Notes: generated from the sequence alone by a model not told the origin. Numbered from the stretch's first letter, positions 1 to 15,200 are shown. The stretch is 64,000 nucleotides of DNA from Halichondria panicea (GCF_963675165.1 NC_087378.1:5327205-5391204); one strand, 5' to 3'. Numbers and translations: made by a program.

Positions 1-3000
1 TTTCTCACAGTGCTCGTTCTAACTGACATGATTTGTGAGAACCAGACTATATCAGACAATATCACGACCACTCTAAACCACACCGCAGACATGACAACAT
101 GGCTATCACCGACACCTACCCACACAAAGCCGACAATAATTCAATATCAGGACGTGTTCTCGTTTCTACATGCTGTCAATGCGAGTACCCCAGCCATTAG
201 TCTTCCCATAAGCTCTCATAGAGGAGATGCAGGTGACCCTTTCACAGTAACCTTTGGTGTTGGACATAATGGCGAGTATTCCAAGTTCACGGCCTACGAT
301 TTGAACTATACATTCAGTATTGATATGCGGCTTGATCCAGAGGAGAAGATTTTGATATGCTTCTTTGATGTGCGCACTGATCCAATTATGTGTGAAGAAG
401 TTCCATTCGTTGATTATACCATTGTGCGAGAAGGATTCCATGAAATGTCAGTTGTAGTTGTACTGGTTATATAGATCTCGTGGATTGCAATGTATTTTAT
501 TTTAGACAGTTTTGTGTATGCGATTGGTATAATTATGTGTTTTGAATCTTAGCCCTGTAATGAGAATTGTCTCTATCCATTGCAGTTTTACTCTCCACGT
601 CCATCGTGTTGAGCTCACACTGAATGTGACAGTCATTCAAGAGGTTGCTCCGGGTATTAGCTTCTGTAATCCAGGAGACACTATCTTTGAAGCACTACCA
701 GACAATTATACGCTGAACATTTCCCCTCTAGTTTGTACCAACTCATCTTGCGGTAGTGTCAAAATTGATCCAGTGATCCTCTATCCCTGGGTAGTGCATT
801 GGAGTAATGTACCATGTACAGCTACAGAGGACATAGTTAACCAAGCAATTAATCAACACCATGTTACAATTGAGGAACAGTTTAATACAACTATTGAAGC
901 TTGTATGCCAGAGTGCTTCACAGGTGTCAACCTCTATGTGTCTATACCAGCTCACAATGGTGTGCCTAAATTGACTGTGGATGATGCGTATGTGACGTTT
1001 ATTGGTTCTGAACTTTACCATACCACACTCTTTAAAGGGGATGGTAAGTGCATACGCTCTTGGTACAACTTATAATGATATCTATTTTATCTACGCAGCT
1101 CTGGCTACTGCTGATAATATCACTGTAACTTCTGATGGATCCATGGTGAGATTTTTCTTCGGTCCTGAAGTTTTAGTGCCTAAGGACAATATTTTGATTG
1201 CGGATGAGCAATGTTTTGAAATTGGGCTTCTCTGGACGGTCGCAAACACCCCAGTCTTCCATGGCGACACTTTTCACTACTCTGCATACGTTGAGACAGA
1301 TTTTGGGATTAGGACAAGCATACAGAGAAATACTCTGAAGGTACGTATTCCAATACACTGTAATACCAAGGGCGTATAAAAGAAGAGAGGGCATGCAACT
1401 CCACTATCAGTACACGTAGCTAGCAGAGTTCAAACGTGGGCGGAGGAATGTGTGCATTTGCATGAAGTGCTAAAAAAGAAATTTCGCACATTCAACCGCC
1501 CACGTTTGAACTCAGGAGTTGCATACCCTCTTTTATTTTAAACGCCCTTGGTAACACCCATGACATATAGTATTTTGCTCCACACCTTTCTATGTACGTG
1601 CTAATTGTGTATGAATTAGCATGCGCTTTTTACTACCTGTTGATTAGTGTGAAATTTGCAATATTTGAGTAAAAAAGTGATTCTTACGTTTATAGGTGGT
1701 GGAGCCTGATTTGATAACAATACCTTCAATTCCTGGTATCCATGATGCTGGAGACACTGTGACTTCAGTCATCGTTGTGAAGCACTCTTCTGTGACTCCC
1801 CTCACATGTGGTTTCAGACTCAATCTGACAGTGACCTACCCAACTGAGTACTTGTACCTGAACGATAGTGACATTAACTCAACAGTACTCCTACTGAATG
1901 GAGAAACTCGGCTTTACTCAGTTTCACTGGACGTAGCTGCTGGTACGGTGGTATTTAGTACTGATGAACTGCAAATAAATGACAATCTCGAAGTAACTAC
2001 CATTTTCAAACTGACACAAAGTGTTGCTAATAGCCAGCAGTATACTATAGACCATGTACTTGACTGGCATAACCTGCCATATGAATTGCCGGCTGAGGGT
2101 AGGTACTACAACACCAGTGGGAAACAGATTGTACAGATTGCAAAATCCCAGCTATTTCTCTCTTACGACACATCCAATGAGAATACGTTCATGAGTGACA
2201 TTCGGCTACAGGAATTTGTCTACCTCAACGTGACTGTCATACCTCCAGAGGTGAGCACTTCATGTAACTTCCATTAATTAAAAAGATGTGTTAGGTTTTA
2301 GCTGTGTAGTTATGCCTCGGTGTGCACATGCGCAATCAAGGTATACGGTAGTCTGTGTGCATGTGTGTAGACAGCTACAGCTGCTCAGTGATGAATGAAA
2401 TGCATGTAAGAGCTTCTATACGCTTTAGTCATGTGTTCTTGGATTGAAAATTAGTGCATTTGAGCATTTAAAAGATAATCTTTCGTTCTCGAGTTATGGC
2501 TATAGTTACTTTGAAGGCCATTGCAGACTCTTCAGTCGTATCTGTTAGCTATTCTACTTCGTAGTTAGCTCTGCACTAGAGCGCTACCAATAGGTAGCTG
2601 CAAGAGTCAGAAAAGCTTCTATATAATTGTTTAAGGAACTATTATTTGTGTTCATTACCCCGTGCGCGTGCAGCGCGCAGCAGGGGTAGAGTGATTGGTG
2701 CATGTGTGTGTTGGTTTGTGTGTGTGTGTGTGTGTGTGTGCACGCGCGCGACACACAAATGAGCTGTTTGAGCGAACTAGGCTAATGAGACAGTAGTTGA
2801 AAAATAATATGCTAGTTATAGTTGAAACTTATAGGCGATCTTCAAAGGGGACAAACGAACTGTTTTCTAATCGTTGCTTTGTATATTCACGATGATTCCC
2901 CATAATGATAATGGAAAAAGTTATTGCTGAAATTGTGCAATGAAGCTTAACGCATGAGTCAATGAGCATCTTGTTTTTATCCGTATTCGATTTAATGTTC

Positions 3001-6000
3001 TAAAAAATAGGTCAACTGTTCACGCTTCGTTCAGGCTTCGTACTTCTATTATACCAACATTAATATTGCCTCTTATAGGCTAAAGGATGAATATCAAAAT
3101 ATAGGCGCATCGTTTAGCTAAAAGGGCCTGGGGAGAATACTGCTGCTTCATTGCTGTAAGTCTTTGGCGCCTACACCGAGGCATGAGCACCTACAGTACA
3201 TGCATTCATGATGTATTGCATAATGATCACTTATTGCAGCAAGCTGCTCTGTAGAAGCAATGTAGAAGTTTTAATAAGAATTTTGCATTTCCTGTCAATG
3301 AATTAAAAAGGGGTGGATCTGCAAAGAGATCAGGGTTCACAATGGCTGTTTCTGGCAGTGTACAGCTCTGCACCTTAAGATTCTGACTCTTGTAGTTAAC
3401 AAACAGCTATAGTGCAACGCTAAACTTTGGTCAAATATAGATGATGCTACGAAAGATTTCAGAAGAGACAGCAACAGCCTTCAAGCCACACCTTATGTTT
3501 CACGGACTTTCCGGGTCTTATTTTTACAGATATGCAAAAAATAGTGGTAAAGGTCAGAGTGGCCACGTGATCCATCAAAACGTAGTGATGTTTTGCTAAA
3601 ATGACTTTTTGTGGTGTTTTGTGACTCTAAAATAATTAATTTTTTTGGCCCGCCACCCTGGTCTGTTTTTGAGGCTTAAATGTCTGTGAAAGATATTAGT
3701 TAGTGTGGCCTCACTGTAAGTACATCTAGCCATAACTCGAAAACGAAGCTTTAGTTTGCAAATCACAAATCAAAATTCAAGAAAACGTGGCTATAGAAGC
3801 CTAGAAGCTGTTATTTTGTCGTTGTAGTGTACCCGTTGGGCAGTTACAGTTGAAATAGACACAAGACACACACACACACAGTCAGCTTTACCGTATCCCT
3901 CGTGCGGTTATGCCTCAAGGCATAATAATGATTGTGCATGTAGTACACACCACTGCAATGTGAGAGTCTGGTTTCTTGTGTGTCATTCAGGCCATTACCA
4001 TAATGTATAATAATTATTGGAACTTTTGTGCAGGGTATATCACCTCTCACGATAGAGTTGAGTCATGTGAATATCTCTAGTGGCAACTACCCTTTCAATA
4101 TCACCTATGGAGAGGTGCTGAAAATTGGTAGCCATATCACCAATACCTCAGTTGCTCTTGGAGACAGCTCGTTTAGCTCTTTGGATATTTCTATCACAGG
4201 AATCTCGGTACGTTTTATGGGTTTTGATTGGTTCTCCCTACATTGTAAAGTCTCATCCCCACATGCAGGCCATGTTTTGCAACATTATAGTTGCGCTTCT
4301 CTTGTGGTAACGTACATGCATGTAGAAGTGTTTTGTTCTACAGGCCATCACTTTTGGTTTGGGAGAGAGTGTTGTCAATGTCTATGACAATATTGTGTCT
4401 GAAGAGGATGAGATTGTATTGTACGTTGAGGGCTACATGTCTAACAATGGAAGTGGCCGTAGCAACCAAGTGAGTGTGCAAGTATTCTTACCAGCTGTCT
4501 TCATTATATACCTGTTCCGAGAACTTTTTGTATAGTAATCGTACTTAAACAGCTTATAACAGTATGATGTCTTCTAATTGTCTAGGATGTCACTTTGAAG
4601 GGTCAGATTGTTCAAGAACCCTTAACCAATGATGATACCACACTTAGACTAGTTCACCCTCAACTGCAGGTAAGAGACTTTATCTCCCAGTGCATGGTTG
4701 TGTATATTGACCTATGTACCTGTACATGCAGGTGGACGGTTTGGCTCCACCAGGACCCTGGGATGCTGGTGATCTTCTAAATCTCACTGTGTTTGTTCGT
4801 CACATGGTAAGGGAATATCGTTCTATTGTAGGTCTACTACAATGTATTCATTTTGCATTGGCCAGCAGTTTACGGGTACATACATAGATGTATGTAAACA
4901 GAGGGAAGTCACTTGCTCTTTTCTACTATGCCCATTCGCAACCTCGGTGGCCTAGATTTAATATCTTTGAGTAGCTGCATACTACACTGTCAACCATCCA
5001 CAGCTTTGTAGTTGGTAGCGGCCATTAATAAAAGCCATTTGAGGCATAGCATGCAGTTACTGAAGTTAATGTGATATTTACCTCCATGGGGCACTTACAT
5101 GTATGTAGGTACCATCAGATGCATATGCTGCTTATGATCTGAAGCTGACGGTGGAGCTAGACAGTGGTCCATTACTCAATGGCCTCACTCTCCTCAATTC
5201 CTCCACTGTCATTGGGGAATCTTGCAATGCATCTCTCTCCAAGATCAGCTCGTCGGAGCTGATCATCTCAAAGCTTCTGAATGGTTGTACTGCAGAACTT
5301 CACTTGGATACTATAGTAAGTGAGGTGTATAGGCCATGCATGTATACTACCACTTTTAATTAACCAAGATGTAAAATTTGGTGAATAAGCCATTTGAACT
5401 TTATTGGGTTGTTATGCCTCGGTTGTGCATGCATGCGCACAGCGAGGTATATAGTAGTGTGTGTGGGTGTGTGGGTGTGTGGATAGACTGCTACGTACAT
5501 GCAAGGATCAATGAACTGCTTCTATAGGCTTCTAGTCATGTTTTCTTGAATTTCAATTCGTGGATTCGAGTTATATGCCTAGCTTTGAATGCAATTGCAG
5601 CCTTTTCAGAGTGCGATGGCAAAACTTGTTCATAGAGTTCTGCTACTCTACTTAGTATAATTCTACACTAGAACACTTAATAATAATAATAAGAAAAGAG
5701 CTGCGAAGCTGATTGACGTGCGTTCTAATTATATTGGCAGTTTTAAATGGTTTAAATTCAGTTTCACCTTCTGAAATTTGATTGCTATTATTTTCTCTCA
5801 AATGCAAGTTGGAAAATGCAAGTAAAACCAATTGCGAGTAATTAGAAATGCTATGAATAACATTAATTTCACAACTTGAGTACCAGCAATATGAGCTATA
5901 ACAATGAAATCGCAGACAAATCTACCTGTGAAAATATACATTTTATTTCTCATACACCACTGTGACAGCTCTCTGACTCTGAAGTGGCTACTAGCAATAG

Positions 6001-6252
6001 CATCTCCATAGTGTTCAGACTGACTGAGTACTACGCTGTTCCAGTAACCCAAGCAATACTGTTTAGACAAAACTACGGACCTCTTTCTGTAAGTTGATAA
6101 AGACACAGCAGTAACACAACACAGCAAAAACACTGCATGTATTATGTCAATAATAATTATGTTTTCACACAATGCTAATTAATTGTATTATTATAATAGG
6201 TACATGTAGATGAGTTGGATTTGTTCATGGTTCAGCAAGCACTGTCTGTCAG
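1..6252 (+). CDS. Cassette A-I (a1 truncated by window edge, a2-a11)
   Basis: Exons: a1 3' part 1-446, a2 586-1043, a3 1099-1340, a4 1696-2250, a5 4034-4207, a6 4344-4469, a7 4586-4669, a8 4732-4806, a9 5109-5315, a10 5969-6088, a11 6200-6252. Position 1 is the first base of a codon. Against the other A copies, a4 lacks one Ser codon after 'TIPS', and a8 lacks one codon ('GLAPP' instead of 'GLVAPP'). In a3 the second Cys of 'GLLC' is Trp (TGG near 1233), which may leave a disulfide partner unpaired. The a1-a2 intron is nearly identical to that of A-IV, while the a9-a10 intron matches A-II, so this copy is a mosaic. The a3-a4 intron holds a MITE private to this copy. Confidence 0.88.
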
Positions 6253-9200
6253 GTAGGTAAAGTACATGTAATCTTCAACTAAGTGAGATTTTTAATGTGT
6301 TGTTATGGTGAGTTCGATGAGTATGCGAAACTGGTTAGCTTATTGCATGCTATGGTCAGTATGGTAAAATCTCCACGTAATTTCATTGAGCACAATAATT
6401 ATTGTTACATGTACAGCTAGCGTATACCTCTCTAATAATTAGGCCTCAAATACAGCCCAGTTCATAACGTATACAGCCAGCTGTAACTATCCTGTCTCTT
6501 TCAGTTTCATCAGTAGCTCACCAAGCTCATCAAACCACACTATCAATGGAGGGGAAATAATAACAGTCAATTTTGGATTAGCTGTAACGGACTCACTGGC
6601 ATTTGAAAATGTAACTCTTGCGTACAATCTAATACATCCTGCATTGAGATTTGTTTCCGAAAACACGACATCTTCTAATCCTAACATCACTGTCACCTCT
6701 CCAATAACTTCTGGTGACGATCATCATAGTTTTCTTCTCACAAGCTCTTTCACACCACTTGTATCGGTTTCGTCCTTAGTCCAAGGTGATAATGTAACGG
6801 TGAACCTGCACTTCCAAGTGCAGCCGTATGTGCTACCACAGTCAACCTTGTACGTATCTCTCCATGTATTCTATCATCATTCAGCATTTCCAAGCTATAG
6901 TCTGAATCAGAGCATCCATCAGCTGAGAAATTACACTGTCTCTGAAGTGACGGTTGGAAATGTCACAATCGATCTGCCTTATTACGATTTTCAGAATTAT
7001 GAACCAGACACGTTTCCGTCACAAAAAGGAGATATTTTCATTGTAAAAATCCCAATCGTATTGCCTTGCGTTTCAACTGATCTCACACTAAACATTTTGT
7101 TACCAGAGTTTTGGTCGGATTTCTTCACTAGATATAATGTTACTGTAACTAACGTGACTTTAGTGGCTCCTTCCAACTTAATGTCAATTCCTCATCTTTG
7201 CGACTACACTGACCTAAATGCAAGCAGATGTGATTTCGATGAGCTCTCAGGAACTGGACCAGTAACACTAATGACTTATTTTCTTGAGCAGTGGGCAGTG
7301 GGGGATGACAATATTACCGTAACAACTGGTCCACTCATGTACAATATCACCACTGGCTCAATTTGTGCTAGTACAAGTCCACCAAGTACCTGCAACTGTA
7401 TTGATGAGGAAATTCAGATATTTCTCACAGTGCTCGTTCTAACTGACATGATTTGTGAGAACCAGACTATATCAGACAATATCACGACCACTCTAAACCA
7501 CACCGCAGACATGACAACATGGCTATCACCGACACCTACCCACACAGAGCCGACAATAATTCAATATCAGGACGTGTTCTCGTTTCTACATGCTGTCAAT
7601 GCGAGTACCCCGGCCATTAGTCTTCCCATAAGCTCTCATAGAGGAGATGCAGGTGACCCTTTCACAGTGACCTTTGGTGTTGGACATAATGGCGAGTATT
7701 CAAAGTTCACGGCTTATGATTTGAACTATACTTTCAGTATTGATACGCGGCTTGATCCAGAGGAGAAGATTACGATATGTTTCTTTGATATACGCACTGA
7801 TCCAATTATGTGTGAAGAAGTTCCATTCGTTGATTATACCATTGTGCGAGAAGGATTCCATGAAATGTCAGTTTTGCAGTAGATAGTACTATATATAATT
7901 ATAAGCTTATATATCCGGTGGATTGCAATGTATTTCGTTGTAGACAGTTCTTGTAGACAGTTTTTTGTGTACGTGATTGGTATTGTTATAACCTTAGCTC
8001 TTTATTAAAAATTTTCTCTATCCAATGCAGTTTCACACTCCACGTCCATCGTGTTGAGCTCACGCTGAACGTGGCAGTCATTCAAGAGGTTGCTCCGGGT
8101 ATCAGTTTCTGTAATCCAGGAGACACTATCTTTGAAGCACTACCAGACAATTATACGCTGAACATTTCCCCTCTAGTTTGCACCAACTCATCTTGTGGTA
8201 GTGTCAAGATTGATCCAGTGATCCTCTATCCCTGGGTAGTCCATTGGAGTAATGTACCATGTACAGCTACAGAGGACATAGTTAACCAAACAATTAATCA
8301 ACACCATGTTACAATTGAGGAACAGTTTAATACAACTATTGAAGCTTGTATGCCGGAGTGCTTCACAGGTGTCAACCTCTATGTGTCTATACCAACTCAC
8401 AATGGTGTGCCCAAATTGACTGTGGATGATGCGTATGTGACGTTCATTGGTTCTGAACTTTACCATACCACACTCTTTAAAGGGGATGGTAAGTGCATAC
8501 GCTGTTGGTACAACTTATAGATAATGTCTATTTTATCTACGCAGCTCTGGCTACTGCTGAGAATATTACTGTAACTTCTGATGGATCCATGGTGAGATTT
8601 TTCTTCGGTCCCGAAGTTTTAGTGCCTAAGGACAATATTTTGATTGCGGATGAGCAATGTTTTGAGATTGGGCTTCTCTGCACTGTCGTAAATACCCCAG
8701 TCTTCCATGGCGACACTTTTCACTACTCTGCATACGTGGAGACAGATTTTGGGATTAGGACAAGCACACAGAGAAATACTCTGAAGGTACGTATTCTGAT
8801 ACACATCGTGACATGTAATAACCCATGTATGAAGAACAGTTTTCACAGTTTTTTTGCTCGACACCCTTCTATGGATGAATCGAATTGGCATGCACTTTTG
8901 ACCAACTGTTGATTAGTGTGAAATTCTTAAGTAAAGTGCATGATTCTTACGTGTACAGGTTGTGGAGCCTGATTTGATAACAATTCCATCTTCAATTTCT
9001 GGTATCCATGATGCTGGAGACACTGTGACTTCAGTCATCGTTGTGAAGCACTCTTCTGTGACTCCCCTCACATGTGGTTTCAGACTCAATCTGACAGTGA
9101 CCTACCCAACTGAGTACTTGTACCTGAACGATAGTGACATTAATTCAACTGTACTCATACTGAATGGAGAAACTCGACTTTACTCAGTTTCACTGGACGT

Positions 9201-12200
9201 AGCTGCTGGTATGGTGGTATTTAGTACTGATGAACTGCAAACAAATGACAATCTCGAAGTAACTACCATTTTCAAACTGACACAAAGTATTGTTAATAGC
9301 CAGAAGTATACTATAGACCATGTACTTGACTGGCATAACCTGCCATATGAATTGCCGGCTGAGGGTAGGTACTACAACACCAGTGGGAAACAGATTGTAC
9401 AGATTGCAAAATCCCAGCTATTTCTCTCTTACGACACCTCCAATGAGGACTCATTGACGAGTGACATACAGCTACAGGAATTTATCTACCTCAACGTGAC
9501 TGTCATACCTCCAGAGGTGAGCACTTTATCAATTAAGAGATATTGTTTAGCTTATCTGAATGAACAGATGTGTATAGTTATGCCTCGGTGTGCGCATTTG
9601 CAAGCGAAGTATACGGTGTGTTTGTGCCTGTCTCTGTGCATGTAGAGTGTTACATCTGCTCAGTGAAAAATGAAGTACAAGTATAAGTGTTTCTATAGGC
9701 TTCGAGTCAAGTTTTCTTGGATTGCAATTAGTGGATTTACAAAATAATGCTTTGTTCTTGTTTTATGGCTATATTGTAGGCTTGCTTGAAAGCCATCGGT
9801 TTATAATCAAACTTATTTTTTGGGCCCACCATCCGGGTCTATTTTTGAGGCTTAAAGCGACTTGGTGTGGCCTCACTGTAAATCCAACTAGCCATAACTC
9901 GAGAACGAAGCTTTAGTTTGCAAGTCACGAATCCAAGAAAACGTTGCTAGAAATCTAGAAGCTGTTATTTGTCGTTGCATTGTAACCATTGGGCAGTTAC
10001 AGTTGGAATAATTATATAGACAGACAGACACACACATGCACACACGCAGTCATGCAGCTTTAACGTATCCCTTATGCGGCTACGCCTCAAGGCATAATAA
10101 TGATTGTGCATGCATAATTATAGTACGTACCACTTCAATGTGAGAGTCTCGTTTCTTGTGTGTCTTTCAGGCAATTACCATAATTGCGTAATTAATCTTA
10201 TGGTAATTACCATAATGTAATTATTGATTACTTGTACATTTTGTGCAGGGTATATCACCTCTCACGATAGAGTTGAGCCATGTGAATATCTCTAGTGGCA
10301 ACTACCCTTTCAATATCACCTATGGAGAGGTGCTGCACATTGGTAGCCATATCACCAATACCTCAGTTGCTCTTGGAGACAGCTTGCTTAGCTCTTTGGA
10401 TATTTCTATCACAGGAATCTCGGTACGTTTATGGGTTCTCTCTACATTGTAAAGCCTCATCGCCACATGCAGGCTTACATTGTCCATGTTTTGCAACTTT
10501 ATAGTTGCACCATCTCTTGTTATGCATGTAGAATTGTTTTTTCTGCAGGCCATCACTTTCAGTTTGGGAGAGAGTGTTGTCAATGTCTATGACAACATTG
10601 TGTCTGAAGAGGATGAGATTTTATTGTACGTTGAGGGCTACATGTCTATCTATGGAAGTGGCCGTAGCAACCAAGTGAGTATATATTTTAGCATCACAAA
10701 AACTATACTATTATGTATATATGGAAGACAAATGTTGGTAGAAACATTTGAGTGTGCAAGTAGATGATATTTCTTGCCAGCTCTCTTCAATTATATATAT
10801 ACCTGTTCTGAGAACTTTTTGTAGTAATAGTACTTAAACAGCCAGTATAATGTCTTCAAATTGTCTAGGATGTCACTTTGAAGGGTCAGATTGTTCAAGA
10901 ACCCTTAACCAATGATGATACCACACTGAGACTAGTTCACCCTCAACTGCAGGTAAGAGACTTTATCTCTCAGTGCATAGTTGTGTATTGACCTATGTGC
11001 CTGTACATGCAGGTGGACGGTTTGGTTGCTCCGCCAGGACCCTGGGATGCTGGTGATCTTCTAAATCTCACTGTGTTTGTTCGTCACATGGTAAGGGAAT
11101 ATTGTTCTATTGTTAGTATCATTCGGTCTACTACAGTGATTGCAGCCTAGAGAGTAAAAAACGCAAATTTGCTGGTATTGGTACATTAATGTGAATATTT
11201 CTAATTGTTTTTGCGCATTAATAATTATTGTTCTATCTTTTGATACAAAAAAATTGTCCAAAAATACTTTAATTCTGGAGATATTACACATTTCTTTACG
11301 ATCACCCCCATTTTCACAAAATGATTTTCCATTACAACAACTTTTGGGGAAATATTTTCAAATAATGTTGTAGCTTATTCATTCACCTATAAAATGGTAT
11401 CAGCATAATTTCTTAGAAACGTTCCAATCTTGAGATACATTTACTACATAAGTACAACTATACTCACCCTGTTGTGGTATTTTACTCTCTAGGCTGCAAG
11501 CACTGTATACATTTTGCATTGGCCAGCAGTTTACGGGTACATATACATATAGATTTACGTAAACAGAGGGAAGTCACTTGCTCTTTTCTACCATGCCCAT
11601 TTGAAACCTCGGTGGCCTAGATTCAATATCTTTGAGTAGCTGCATACTACACTGTCAACCATCCACAGCTTTGTAGTTGGTAGCTCGGCCATTTTTGTTA
11701 GGTTAATAAAAGGAGATTACCATTTGAGGCATAGCATGCAGTTACTGAAGTTAATGTGATATTTACCTCCATGGGGCACTTACATGTATGTAGGTACCAT
11801 CAGATGCATATGCTGCTTATGATCTGAAACTGACAGTGGAGCTAGACAGTGGTCCATTACTCAATGGCCTCACTCTCCTCAATTCCTCTACTGTCATTGG
11901 GGAATCTTGCAATGCATCTCTCTCCAAGATCAGCTTGTCGGAGCTGATCATCTCAAAGCTTCTGAATGGTTGTACTGCAGAACTTCACTTGGATACTATA
12001 GTAAGTGAGGTGTATAGGCCATGCATGCATGTATACTACCACTTTTAATTAACCAAGATGTAAAATTTGGTGAATAAGCCATTTGAACTTTATTGGGTTG
12101 TTATGCCTCGGTTGTGCATGCATGCGCACAGCGAGGTATATAGTAGTGTGTGTGGGTGTGTGGGTGTGTGGATAGACTGCTACGTACATGCAAGGATCAA

Positions 12201-15200
12201 TGAACTGCTTCTATAGGCTTCTAGTCATGTTTTTTTGAATTTCAATTCGTGGATTCGAGTTATATGCCTAGCTTTGAATGCAATTGCAGCCTTTTCAGAG
12301 TGCGATGGCAAAACTTGTTCATAGAGTTCCGCTACTCTACTTAGTATAATTATATAATTATTTCTACACTAGAACACTTAATAATAATAATAAGATAAGA
12401 GCTGCGAAGCTGATTGACGTGCGTTTGCCGCTTAGTTTATAATTATATTGGCAGTTTTAAATGGTTTAAATTCAGTTTCACCTTCTGAAATTTGATTGCT
12501 ATTATTTTCTCTCAAATGCAAGTTGGAAAATGCAAGTAAAACCAATTGCGAGTAATTAGAAACGCCATGAATAACATTATAACATTAATTTCACAACTTG
12601 AGTACCAGCAATATGAGCTAAACAGTGAAATCGCAGACAAATCTACCTGTGAAAATATACATTTTATTTCTCATACACCACTGTGACAGCTCTCTGACTC
12701 TGAAGTGGCTACTAGCAATAGCATCTCCATAGTGTTCAGACTGACTGAGTACTACGCTGTTCCAGTAACCCGAGCAATACTGTTTAGACAAAACTACGGA
12801 CCTCTTTCTGTAAGTTGATAAAGACACGGCAGTAACACAACACAGCAAAAACACTGCATGTATTATGTCAATAATAATTATGTTTTCACACAATGCTAAT
12901 TAATTGTATTATTATACGTATAATAGGTACATGTAGATGAGTTGGATTTGTTCATGGTTCAGCAAGCACTGTCTGTAAGGTAGGTAAAGTACATATATAA
13001 TCTTGAGGTTGTTATGGTGAGTTTGATGAGTATGCGAAACTGGTTAGCTTATATTGCAGGCTATGGTCAGTATAGTAAAATCCCCACGTAATTTCATTGA
13101 GCACAATAATTATTGTTACTGTACAGCTAGTGTATACCTCTCTAATAATTAGGCATCAAATACAGCCCAGTTCGTAACGTATACAGCCAGCTGTAACTAT
13201 CCTGTCTCTTTCAGTTTCATCAGTAGCTCACCAAGCTCATCAAACCACACTATCAATGGAGGGGAAATAATAACAGTCAATTTGGGTTTAGCTGTAACGG
13301 ACTCACTGGCATTTGAAAATGTAACTCTTGCGTACAATCTAATACATCCTGCATTGAGATTTGTTTCCGAAAACACGACATCTTCTAATCCTAACACCAC
13401 TGTCACCTCTCCAATAACTTCTGGTGACGATCATCATAGTTTTCTTCTCACAAGCTCTTTCACACCACTTGTATCGGTTTCGTCCTTAGTCCAAGGTGAT
13501 AATGTAACGGTGAACCTGCACTTCCAAGTGCAGCCGTATGTGCTACCACAGTCAACCTTGTACGTATCTCTCCATGTATTCTATCATCATTCAGCATTTC
13601 CAAGCTATAGTCTGAATCAGAGCATCCATCAGCTGAGAAATTACACTGTCTCTGAAGTGACGGTTGGAAATGTCACAATCGATCTGCCTTATTACGATTT
13701 TCAGAATTATGAACCAGACACGTTTCCGTCACAAAAAGGAGATATTTTCATTGTAAAAATACCAATCGTATTGCCTTGTGTTTCAACTGATCTCACACTA
13801 AACATTTTGTTACCAGAGTTTTGGTCGGATTTCTTCACTAGATATAATGTTACTGTAACTAACGTGACATTAGTGGCTCCTTCCAACTTAATGTCAATTC
13901 CTCATCTTTGCGACTACACTGACCTAAATGCAAGCAGATGTGATTTCGATGAGCTCTCAGGAACTGGACCAGTAACACTGATGACTTATTTTCTTGAGCA
14001 GTGGGCAGTGGGGGATGACAATATTACCGTAACAACTGGTCCACTCATGTACAATATCACCACTGGCTCAATTTGTGCTAGTACAAGTCCACCAAGTACC
14101 TGCAACTGTATTGATGAGGAAATTCAGATATTTCTCACAGTGCTCGTTCTAACTGACATGATTTGTGAGAACCAGACTATATCAGACAATATCACGACCA
14201 CTCTAAATCACACCGCAGACATGACAACATGGCTATCACCGACACCTACCCACACAGAGCCGACAATAATTCAATATCAGGACGTTTTCTCGTTTCTACA
14301 TGCTGTCAATGCGAGTACCCCGGCCATTAGTCTTCCCATAAGCTCTCATAGAGGAGATGCAGGTGACCCTTTCACAGTAACCTTTGGTGTTGGACATAAT
14401 GGCGAGTATTCAAAGTTCACGGCTTATGATTTGAACTATACTTTCAGTATTGATACGCGGCTTGATCCAGAGGAGAAGATTACGATATGCTTCTTTGATG
14501 TGCGCACTGATCCAATTATGTGTGAACAAGTTCCATTCGTTGATTATACCATTGTGCGAGAAGGATTCCATGAAATGTCAGTTTTGCAGTAGATAGTACT
14601 ATATATAATTATAAGCTTATATATCCGGTGGATTGCAATGTATTTCGTTGTAGACAGTTCTTGTAGACAGTTTTTTGTGTATGTGATTGGTATTGTTATA
14701 ACCTTAGCTCTTTATTAAAATTTTCTCTATCCAATGCAGTTTCACACTCCACGTCCATCGTGTTGAGCTCACGCTGAACGTGGCAGTCATTCAAGAGGTT
14801 GCTCCGGGTATCAGTTTCTGTAATCCAGGAGACACTATCTTTGAAGCACTACCAGACAATTATACGCTGAACATTTCCCCTCTAGTTTGCACCAACTCAT
14901 CTTGTGGTAGTGTCAAGATTGATCCAGTGATCCTCTATCCCTGGGTAGTGCATTGGAGTAATGTACCATGTACAGCTACAGAGGACATAGTTAACCAAAC
15001 AATTAATCAACACCATGTTACAATTGAGGAACAGTTTAATACAACTATTGAAGCTTGTATGCCGGAGTGCTTCACAGGTGTCAACCTCTATGTGTCTATA
15101 CCAACTCACAATGGTGTGCCCAAATTGACTGTGGATGATGCGTATGTGACGTTTATTGGTTCTGAACTTTACCATACCACACTCTTTAAAGGGGATGGTA

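Noticed and set aside
5798-6172. Antisense 124-codon frame over the a9-a10 intron and a10 of A-I
   Set aside because: It is shortened or broken in other copies (for example A-III and A-IV) and overlaps the sense exon a10. No family resemblance.
7439-7882. Reading through the a1 donor as the C-terminus of a short protein
   Set aside because: The extension past GTCAGT differs between copies and stops within a few codons, while splicing to a2 restores a conserved frame in all five cassettes.
8188-8466. Antisense 92-codon frames opposite a2 in all A cassettes
   Set aside because: Shadow of the Cys-rich sense exon a2, whose splice sites and frame are conserved.
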